DNA of 7,191 nt. Origin: Ignavibacteriota bacterium (GTDB taxonomy: Bacteria; Bacteroidota; Ignavibacteria; Tepidaquicellales; Tepidaquicellaceae). A program made the translations under genes and the position numbers. The number at the start of each line of letters is the position of its first letter. Position 1 is the first letter of the stretch. The notes beneath the pieces are model-generated. The model saw nothing but the letters and a program-made list of their open reading frames with translations, ran no database searches and was not told the origin of the DNA. Positions 1 through 5,335 of the stretch are shown piece by piece. The DNA lies in NCBI GenBank assembly GCA_003135995.1, contig PNBM01000278.1, positions 1 through 7,191 of the forward strand, written 5' to 3'.

Positions 1-3000
1 CGGGTGCATCTCCGTCAATTACAATATTTTTAGTTTTAACATAAAATAATAAACTTCCCGCAGGAGCAGTGCCTGTAATAACCGTATTTGCTAATGTAGG
101 TCTGATTGTTGTTGTGAAATTACCTGTGTTGCTGAAGTTTCCGAACGAAATCGGAAATGTTTCGCCGGAATATAAAACATCTGTTAACTGAAATTCGACA
201 TTTCCATTTATTCCTAATGCATTCAAATCCGAAACTGCCGAAGTAATTGTATTAAATACAGCCATTACGTTATCCTTTAATCCATATTTCTTCTTCAGGT
301 CGTCAGAAAAAATTATTTTACCGTTTGATTTAAATTCTTTTCCGGTTGTTTTGGAAACATAATAAACTTCTTCTGCTTTATCTTTTAAAGATTTATTTTT
401 TACAATTTTCTCATCTACCGCGGTACATTTGAAATCGGGTTCATTCTCTCTTTTAGAATTATTTATTCCTTTTTTCCCTGTATTAATATCATTTGAATTA
501 TTTGCATTTTTAAAATCGTTTTTGGTATTAAATATTTTATTAACTTCTCTATCCATTATTCTGATTTTTTTATCAAGGTTATTTTCATTTATTAAAATTC
601 TCTCAAATAAAGATGAGCCAATCAGATATGTGCCGTTCAACTGGTCTTTTATTATTCTTGTCCCTGCGGGCGCCTGAATATCAGGTATGTGCGGAACTCC
701 GTCTATGGTCATAGTATTACACTCAGCATCTAAAACATCGTTTATTGCAGCTCCGGTGGAAATATCATAAGTCAGCCAGAAATAATTCGTCCCTTTTGCT
801 AACGCCTGTGAACCGGTAAATTTGAATGAACCGCTTGGTGTATTGATATCCGAACCATACTGAGTTGTAGTTGCAAAAGCGTTACTGATTCCTGTATACC
901 ATAATCTTGCTGTTGAAATATCAACGGAAGGATTTGAAGAACCATTTGTATTAAAAGTAATATCCGATAATGTAATAGGAGTACTGAATCCCGACGTTAC
1001 AACCTTTATTCCAATAAGTTGCTGATTTGTGACATTTCTTAAAACCGGTGTCATAATCGTTTGAGTGGTTGTACTTGATGAATATACCATCGGAACAGGT
1101 GTAGGAACAATATAATCAATTCTGATATTTGGTCTGTTTGAACTAACGGTCAATGCGGTTGTTGGCGGAGTAATATACGTTGCTAAAAATGCATGTTGAT
1201 TTGTTGCTGTCGTATAACTAAAGTAAGGATATGATACCGCACCTGTACTGCCATAATTTGCCTCCGTTAAAACCATCAAATTTTCAGTTGCATAAATATC
1301 AAAAGTACTTGAAAGTGTAATTTGTTTCCATCCTGTTGAACTAAATGAATTAGATGCATCATAAACTAATGTTGCACCGGAAATCATATTAGCCCAAGTG
1401 TCTGATGTGATTGTAGTAGACGAACTGCTCTTCAAATATATTTTTAATGGAGCTGACGTAACAGCAGATGTTCCAACGTACCAGCTTAATTTAGTCAGTG
1501 TTTTAGCTGATGAACCTAATTCCACAGCTGTATAAATTGATGCACTTCTGGAATATCCGTAATACAAATAAAAAGGATATCCCTGTGTTAATACGCCATT
1601 CCCTATACTCACCTGGTTCAGTATCAGCCTGTTACCGGCCGGGTCCTGATTTGCAGCCGGATATTTAATTCCTCCGATATCAATCTGATTCGCATTGATA
1701 ATCGCATCCGCAACATTATTTTGCGTTGCTGATATAGAAATATCGTATGCGACCCAAACATAAGTAACTCTCACGGGTAAATCGTAATTTAAATTCGTGA
1801 ATGTTGCAACTCCTCCTGAAAATGACTGCAGTGTGCCAATCGGGTTTGCAGTTGAAAAAGTAGTTGAACTCGTTCTATAAAGTTTTATTGCTGATATATC
1901 AGCATCGTTTGAATTATTTGAATTAACTGCGATTGAATTTAAATTGAGAGTACCGCTGTTTCCAAGAACATTAATATCTAATCTTAAAATTTCCTGGTTC
2001 GTACTGCCTTGTATAACCTGATTTGTAGATGCTTGATTATAAACGATTGAACCTGTATACTTCTGTATAGGTGCCTGAATAAACTCATCTGCACCGACAT
2101 CGGGAGTAGATACATTTCTTATGTCACCATCATAATCCGTCGTAATTGAAAAAGGAGCGGTCACGCTTACGCCACCGCTTTCACATTGAGTTGACTGCGT
2201 CAATTGCATATGCAAATCATAAGGCTTAGTTGCGATATTATTGAATGGAGGAAGTTCTGTAAATGATAAATTTTCTTTTGGATTAACTCTTGTTTTATAA
2301 GCTGCGATAGTTTGGTCCGAATTTATTCCGTCAAAAAATATAAGTTTATTCGCAGAAGGAATTCCGGCATATAAACAATTATTATTTGAAGTTGCGGCAT
2401 AATATGCTGCATTATATGTGCTGGACCATTTTATTGCCGTTGAATTTCCGCTTGTGGAACCCGGCGTGGAAGTATTTACGATAATATTATTTCTGAAATC
2501 TCCTATTGTAGTCAATGTTTTGTAAACGCCCGATGAACCAAAAGATGTTCCTGTTGATGTTGCATTTAGAAATACAGAATTATAATATAACCCAACAGTT
2601 GTTCCGCCCAGTATATAAATTCCGTTTACAGCATTAGCTCCGGTAGCCGTATTAGCATACAAATCAGATATAAAATTATTATATAGATAAACTGCCGAAC
2701 CGCCTAAAATATAAATACCATTAATTGTGGAACCCGTTTGACTTCCCGATAAATTATATATGTTATTTTTAAATGCTGTTAATTGATTTGTTGTGCCTCC
2801 GAGATAAACTCCATAGATCGCACCGGATGCATTAGTTGTAGAAATTGTATTAATAGTATTTCCATAGAGATTAACATAAAGATTATTTACACCTATGTAT
2901 AATCCATAAACTGAAGAGCCTGTTGATGATAAATTCGAAACCGTATTATTGTAAATTCCATTTGGAGTACCCGACGTACCGCCAAAATAATTCAAATAAA

Positions 3001-4810
3001 ATCCGTATAATGCACCTGCACCATGATTCACATTCGAAATTGTATTATTGTAAAAATTCAAAGAAGGATTTGTTAGTGAGCCATCGTTACTAAATATTCC
3101 GTAAAAAATACCTGATGAATTAGTAGTAATATTTGAAAAATTATTTCCCGATATAGTATGCGAAGCCGTAGTTGGCGAACTGCCAAAATCATAATAAGCG
3201 TAAATCGCTGAAGCACTGCTGACTGTATTGTTAAAAGCTCCGGTAATATAATTATTTTGAATTGTTTTGGTTCCATTCGCCGGTGCTGAATAGCTACTCG
3301 AAATAAGATAAATAGCTCCGGTAGTTTTCACAGAAATATTATTAAAATTATTACCACTGATGACTTCGTTTAATGGAGTTATTCCTGTATTATAGATACA
3401 TGCGAAAGTGCCTGTTCCACCGGTTGTTCCGCTGTAATTTACTCCCTGAAAAGTGTTACTGTCAATTGTCAGGTTCGCTGTTGAAGCACAAGCTGAATTA
3501 TATATACAATAAACAGATGCAGAAGTAGCCGCTGCTGTTAGAGTAATAGAATTTATTGTATTATTATTTTCATTTAGAGAGGAAGTTATTGCTCCTGTTT
3601 GATAAATTGCAAAACAACTAACGGATGTAGCTGAAGTTGACAAATTCAAAATATTACCGTTTATATTTAAATTAGCTGGTGCTAAAGTGTTATAAATTCC
3701 ATATGTTGAACCTGAAGTAGCCGATGCATAATTTGTAGTTATATTATTATTATTTATATTTATTGTGTTCGAAGCTCCGGGACCTCCCGCTTCATCATCA
3801 ATAGCTGTTAGCTGACTCGTTGCCGAACTGCTCGTTACGACAATTGTATTGTTATTTACATTTATATTTGCACTTACAGAACCCATTAAAAATATACCTC
3901 TCAATACAGCAATATGGTTAGAACCTGAACCATTATTATTATTAATATTATTGTAAGATATATTTGAACCCCATTGGTTATTTGAATAAATACCCCCGGA
4001 TGGATTAACCGCAGAAGGCGCTCCACCAAAATTTAATAATTGGTTACCTGTAGCTGAAGAAGCACCGCCTAAATCATTCCCGGTATCGCCTAAAGTAAAA
4101 GGAGAAGGAGCAGCATATCCGTTTATCGCTACGCAATAATTACAATTTTGAATTGTATTGGAATAAAATTTATTATATGAATTAGAACCGGCAGCAGATG
4201 TAATTGTAATTGAAGTTATTGCTGCAGTAGGAGTGGAATTAATAACAAGTATTCCGATAGAACCTGATATCATAGCACCTGATCCTGCAACGTTATTATT
4301 ATAACTTAGAGTAATAGTGCAATTCGTAATTGTTACATTCTGACACCCGTCTGTTGAACTATTTTTAAATAGTCCATAGCCATATTCCATCGTTGCGTTA
4401 TTTGTAGTATTAGGGTCAAATAAATCAATTCCATTTATAGTAACATAATCACTTCCCTGCAAACTCCAAATCCCATCAGGTATAAGGCTTGCGGGCGTTG
4501 CATTTCCTGTATAAGCCGTAATTTTAGGATTATTTCCGGCGCCGGACTTTTGAAATATTATAGGATTTGCCGCTGTGCCTGTTGCAGTGATATTTAATCT
4601 TGAAGCTAACGTTTCCGTATATCCTGCAAGAACGTTAAACGTGACACCTCCGGTGCCAACACCTTTAGAGTTTAAGTCTGTGATTGCGGCACAAATTGTT
4701 GCATAATCCCCCGGAATGCTTTTTGAACCGGATAACTGGGAATATGCATTACTATTTATAATAATAGTAATAATAAACACTAATGTGAATACATAGTAAA
4801 ATTTCTTCAT
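1..4810 (-). CDS. Giant secreted multidomain beta-helix surface protein (3' end outside window)
   Basis: The frame runs from ATG at 4810-4808 to the window edge: 1603 codons with no stop. An in-frame TAA at 4825-4823 lies just upstream and no other ATG is close, so this start is well supported; no Shine-Dalgarno is visible. Layout: signal peptide 1-25 (Lys-Lys, hydrophobic core, ends AYSQ); beta-helix opener about 30-60 (YATICAAITDLN, GGVTFNV); Asn/Ser/Thr-rich right-handed beta-helix about 95-800; closing motif 892-910 (DYDGDIRN, DVGADEF); sialidase-N-terminal-like sandwich 915-1063; IGNG module 1069-1232; second sandwich 1236-1387; charged linker 1402-1517; second beta-helix opener 1519-1603. 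Families of this make are exported surface proteins in Bacteroidota and relatives, usually through type IX secretion; the sorting domain would lie off-window. No catalytic residues were recognised. An adhesive, structural or glycan-binding role is inferred only. Confidence 0.93.
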   Translation of the reverse strand, partial: MKKFYYVFTLVFIITIIINSNAYSQLSGSKSIPGDYATICAAITDLNSKGVGTGGVTFNVLAGYTETLASRLNITATGTAANPIIFQKSGAGNNPKITAYTGNATPASLIPDGIWSLQGSDYVTINGIDLFDPNTTNNATMEYGYGLFKNSSTDGCQNVTITNCTITLSYNNNVAGSGAMISGSIGILVINSTPTAAITSITITSAAGSNSYNKFYSNTIQNCNYCVAINGYAAPSPFTLGDTGNDLGGASSATGNQLLNFGGAPSAVNPSGGIYSNNQWGSNISYNNINNNNGSGSNHIAVLRGIFLMGSVSANINVNNNTIVVTSSSATSQLTAIDDEAGGPGASNTININNNNITTNYASATSGSTYGIYNTLAPANLNINGNILNLSTSATSVSCFAIYQTGAITSSLNENNNTINSITLTAAATSASVYCIYNSACASTANLTIDSNTFQGVNYSGTTGGTGTFACIYNTGITPLNEVISGNNFNNISVKTTGAIYLISSSYSAPANGTKTIQNNYITGAFNNTVSSASAIYAYYDFGSSPTTASHTISGNNFSNITTNSSGIFYGIFSNDGSLTNPSLNFYNNTISNVNHGAGALYGFYLNYFGGTSGTPNGIYNNTVSNLSSTGSSVYGLYIGVNNLYVNLYGNTINTISTTNASGAIYGVYLGGTTNQLTAFKNNIYNLSGSQTGSTINGIYILGGSAVYLYNNFISDLYANTATGANAVNGIYILGGTTVGLYYNSVFLNATSTGTSFGSSGVYKTLTTIGDFRNNIIVNTSTPGSTSGNSTAIKWSSTYNAAYYAATSNNNCLYAGIPSANKLIFFDGINSDQTIAAYKTRVNPKENLSFTELPPFNNIATKPYDLHMQLTQSTQCESGGVSVTAPFSITTDYDGDIRNVSTPDVGADEFIQAPIQKYTGSIVYNQASTNQVIQGSTNQEILRLDINVLGNSGTLNLNSIAVNSNNSNDADISAIKLYRTSSTTFSTANPIGTLQSFSGGVATFTNLNYDLPVRVTYVWVAYDISISATQNNVADAIINANQIDIGGIKYPAANQDPAGNRLILNQVSIGNGVLTQGYPFYLYYGYSRSASIYTAVELGSSAKTLTKLSWYVGTSAVTSAPLKIYLKSSSSTTITSDTWANMISGATLVYDASNSFSSTGWKQITLSSTFDIYATENLMVLTEANYGSTGAVSYPYFSYTTATNQHAFLATYITPPTTALTVSSNRPNIRIDYIVPTPVPMVYSSSTTTQTIMTPVLRNVTNQQLIGIKVVTSGFSTPITLSDITFNTNGSSNPSVDISTARLWYTGISNAFATTTQYGSDINTPSGSFKFTGSQALAKGTNYFWLTYDISTGAAINDVLDAECNTMTIDGVPHIPDIQAPAGTRIIKDQLNGTYLIGSSLFERILINENNLDKKIRIMDREVNKIFNTKNDFKNANNSNDINTGKKGINNSKRENEPDFKCTAVDEKIVKNKSLKDKAEEVYYVSKTTGKEFKSNGKIIFSDDLKKKYGLKDNVMAVFNTITSAVSDLNALGINGNVEFQLTDVLYSGETFPISFGNFSNTGNFTTTIRPTLANTVITGTAPAGSLLFYVKTKNIVIDGDAP
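2..256 (-). other. Second beta-helix opener, cut by the window edge
   Basis: Residues 1519-1603 repeat the plan of the N-terminal opener. FNTITSAVSDLNALGINGNVEFQL aligns with YATICAAITDLNSKGVGTGGVTFNV at residues 36-60, then Y-x-G-E-T replaces Y-T-E-T, and a later NIVIDGD replaces YVTINGID. A second parallel beta-helix domain is therefore expected beyond the window. Confidence 0.75.
260..607 (-). other. Charged Lys/Asn-rich linker in the large protein
   Basis: Residues 1402-1517 contain 22 Lys, 17 Asn and 19 acidic residues in 116 positions. This is very unlike the nearly uncharged beta-helix region. The segment lies between GTYLIGSSLF and a beta-helix opener. It is likely a flexible or partly helical hinge between two halves of the protein; the second part (1482-1517, with a TGKEFKSNGK stretch and a KKKYGLKD stretch) looks more ordered. 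Confidence 0.6.
650..1105 (-). other. Sialidase N-terminal-like beta-sandwich domain, copy 2
   Basis: Residues 1236-1387 give a clearer match to the BNR-associated N-terminal family than copy 1: QLIGIKVVTSG, then ITLSDITFNTNGSSNPSVDI, STARLWYTGISNAF, GTNYFWLTYDIS and DIQAPAGTRII. The FWLTYDIS strand and the final P-x-G-x-R-[IL]-I are shared landmarks of the two copies, which flank the IGNG module. This suggests an internal duplication or repeated acquisition of the same domain. Confidence 0.65.
1115..1606 (-). other. IGNG beta-sandwich module of the beta-helix protein
   Basis: Residues 1069-1232 start with IGNG, followed by YPFYLYYGYSRSASIYTAVELG, a TKLSWYV strand, KIYLK, a GWKQITLSSTFDIYATENLMVL segment and a closing RPNIRIDY. 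This recurrent module is found in secreted proteins of Bacteroidota and relatives; its function is not established. The same module starts at residue 504 of the divergent gene, with matching IGNG, PF-x-x-Y, GW/GWQ and TPF/STF positions. Confidence 0.65.
1622..2068 (-). other. Sialidase N-terminal-like beta-sandwich domain, copy 1
   Basis: Residues 915-1063 follow the plan of the BNR-repeat neuraminidase N-terminal domain family: a hydrophobic strand LRLDINVLG, then NLNSIAV, then NSNDADISAIKLYRT, then a YVWVAYDIS strand, ending in DPAGNRLI. In known members this domain precedes catalytic propellers or repeats in surface proteins. No sialidase Asp-box propeller follows here, so it probably serves as a spacer or binding module. 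It is diverged relative to copy 2, having VWVAYDIS where copy 2 has FWLTYDIS. Confidence 0.6.
2081..2137 (-). other. Beta-helix closing motif DYDGDIRN...DVGADEF
   Basis: Residues 892-910 carry the D-x-DG-x-R-x(5-6)-D-[IV]-GA-[DY]-E-[FY] signature that commonly ends the beta-helix domain in secreted proteins of this type. It marks the boundary between the helix and the following beta-sandwich domains. The acidic residues could bind calcium, but this is inference. Confidence 0.75.
2531..3319 (-). repeat. 31-36-residue beta-helix repeats inside the large protein
   Basis: About eight protein repeats carry the pattern [YN]-G-[IVF]-[YF]-[ILF], then a Gly/Ser turn, then an N-x-[IV]-x-[ND]-[LI] strand. 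Anchor residues lie near 498, 534, 570, 602, 635, 666, 697 and 729, so spacing is 31-36 residues. The last two units share the octamer NGIYILGG exactly (697-704 and 729-736, 96 nt apart). Regular Asn positions suggest stacked Asn ladders of a right-handed parallel beta-helix. The array ends in a YYNSVFLNAT segment at 742-751, which resembles the conserved end of such helices in Ignavibacteria-like surface proteins. Confidence 0.75.
4736..4810 (-). other. Signal peptide of the beta-helix protein
   Basis: Residues 1-25 begin MKKFYY and continue with a strongly hydrophobic stretch rich in Val, Ile and Leu. They end NSNAYSQ, followed by LSGSKSIPGDY. Cleavage is most likely right after Gln25, matching the YSQ end of the neighbouring protein's signal peptide. 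There is no lipobox cysteine, so a signal peptidase I substrate entering through Sec is expected. Confidence 0.85.
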
Positions 4811-4828
4811 AGCTAAATAATGTTAAGT
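4809..4828. repeat. Imperfect 20-bp direct repeat, copy 1 (over the start codon)
   Basis: The plus strand reads ATAGCTAAATAATGTTAAGT. It matches the copy at 5070-5089 at 17 of 20 positions, in the same orientation, 261 bp apart. Copy 1 covers the first two bases of the ATG and the untranslated leader of the minus-strand gene. Confidence 0.6.
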
Positions 4829-4879
4829 TGTTGTAATATGATTTAATATTATTGCTAAGAAGTAATGTGGAAGGATATA

Positions 4880-4885
4880 ATTATA
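4880..4885 (-). promoter_or_regulatory. Candidate -10 box (TATAAT) for the beta-helix gene
   Basis: On the minus strand a perfect TATAAT lies 69 bp upstream of the ATG. It sits in a 12-bp AT palindrome (4875-4886), so the plus strand also has TATAAT. No good -35 is visible: the hexamer at 17-bp spacing is ATGTAA. In such AT-rich DNA chance matches are common, so this is weak evidence. Confidence 0.25.
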
Positions 4886-4979
4886 TATCAGTAAATACAG
4901 TTTTACATAATTATATAAATTATTTATCCCAATCAGGAAAAAATAATAAGATGATAAGAATTACCCTTAATGATCTTTA

Positions 4980-4992
4980 GTTCTGACAGAAC
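4980..4992. promoter_or_regulatory. Perfect dyad GTTCTG-A-CAGAAC, possible operator
   Basis: Two perfectly complementary 6-bp arms flank a single central base. With one central base it is a poor hairpin but a good shape for a dimeric DNA-binding protein. It lies 170 bp upstream of the minus-strand start codon. No known operator consensus was recognised. Confidence 0.35.
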
Positions 4993-5011
4993 ACATTATC
5001 CCTTCTAATAT

Positions 5012-5059
5012 GCCGTAAAAACCCCGTGACAAGTTTTGAATTCCCCCATGAATTACGGC
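5012..5059. repeat. Inverted pair GCCGTAA / TTACGGC
   Basis: Arms at 5012-5018 and 5053-5059 are perfectly complementary over 7 bp, with 34 nt between them. The interior holds AAAAC (5018-5022) and GTTTT (5033-5037), which can also pair. The right arm overlaps the left arm of the hairpin at 5047-5083, so both pairings cannot form at once. Confidence 0.4.
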
Positions 5060-5083
5060 TATATTTTTTATAGCTAATTCATG
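5047..5083. repeat. Strong bulged inverted repeat (15 bp arms, TTTTT loop)
   Basis: The left side is CATGAATTA, a two-base bulge CG, then GCTATA; the loop is five T; the right side is TATAGC then TAATTCATG. All 15 pairs are Watson-Crick, split 6 + 9 by the bulge at 5056-5057. No T-run follows on the plus strand (TTAAATAAATT) and GGGGG follows on the minus strand, so it does not look like an ordinary intrinsic terminator. A bulged stem in intergenic DNA recalls REP-type elements, but no transposase gene is in the window. Confidence 0.65.
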
Positions 5084-5089
5084 TTAAAT
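5070..5089. repeat. Imperfect 20-bp direct repeat, copy 2 (in the hairpin)
   Basis: The plus strand reads ATAGCTAATTCATGTTAAAT, differing from copy 1 at three of 20 positions. Its first 14 bases are the right arm of the 5047-5083 hairpin. On the minus strand an ATG here is followed by AAT TAG, so no gene starts at this copy. Confidence 0.6.
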
Positions 5090-5239
5090 AAATTAATATT
5101 AAAAAGAAAGTGAATTTTCATAGTTAATACAAAAACTCATTAATCTAACATTTTATTTGCTTATTATCTCTCTTTTTGCATAACTCTTTATCTCTTTATT
5201 TATTATTACTTATCTCATGTTATGAAGATTTGCTTGCTT

Positions 5240-5245
5240 TATAAT
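5240..5245 (+). promoter_or_regulatory. Candidate -10 box (TATAAT) for the plus-strand gene
   Basis: A perfect TATAAT sits 90 bp upstream of the ATG. The best upstream partner, TGTTAT at 5218-5223 with 16-bp spacing, is a poor -35. The Bacteroidetes-type TAnnTTTG box was not found in a good position. Confidence is low because the region is AT-rich. Confidence 0.25.
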
Positions 5246-5261
5246 AAAATTTTTATTACAT

Positions 5262-5273
5262 TTAATCGATTAA
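5262..5273. promoter_or_regulatory. 12-bp perfect palindrome TTAATCGATTAA
   Basis: A perfect 12-bp palindrome with a central ATCGAT lies 62 bp before the plus-strand start codon and 16 bp after the candidate -10. If that promoter is real the site would fall in the early leader, a usual place for a repressor. No known regulator was recognised, and AT-rich palindromes arise easily by chance. Confidence 0.3.
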
Positions 5274-5322
5274 TGAAGGTTATTAATATTTAATTTTTAC
5301 AAAAATACATAAAATATTTATC

Positions 5323-5328
5323 AGAGGG
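5323..5328 (+). promoter_or_regulatory. Shine-Dalgarno AGAGGG
   Basis: AGAGGG ends 7 nt before the ATG at 5336, a good spacing for ribosome binding, and it fixes the start of the plus-strand gene. The minus-strand gene has only AT-rich sequence in the same place. Confidence 0.65.
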
Positions 5329-5335
5329 TAACAAA

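Larger units (their letters stand above)
4811..5335. other. Divergent AT-rich intergenic region without a gene
   Basis: These 525 bp separate the two start codons. No reading frame of convincing length or composition was found on either strand. Most of it is very AT-rich, with a T/C-rich stretch at about 5148-5222 that includes a tandem CTCTTTAT pair (5184-5199). A more GC-rich patch at about 4980-5083 carries several dyads and is the structured core. Both genes must take their promoters from here. Confidence 0.85.

Noticed and set aside
429..677. 82-codon open frame on the plus strand
   Set aside because: It lies wholly inside the long minus-strand gene, opposite the charged linker and sandwich domain 2, and no ribosome site was seen. 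It is a shadow frame.
1622..2068. Functional sialidase
   Set aside because: Only the N-terminal-like sandwich is present. No Asp-box propeller or catalytic Arg/Tyr/Asp arrangement was found after it.
3073..3276. 67-codon open frame on the minus strand in another frame
   Set aside because: It overlaps the beta-helix repeats of the large gene out of frame and has no recognisable domain.
2531..3319. CRISPR array or DNA-level satellite
   Set aside because: The periodicity is at protein level with diverged codons and no constant DNA repeat separated by unique spacers; the frame is open throughout.
5047..5083. Intrinsic terminator
   Set aside because: The stem is strong, but no run of T follows on either strand, both flanking genes point away from it, and the T-run is in the loop.
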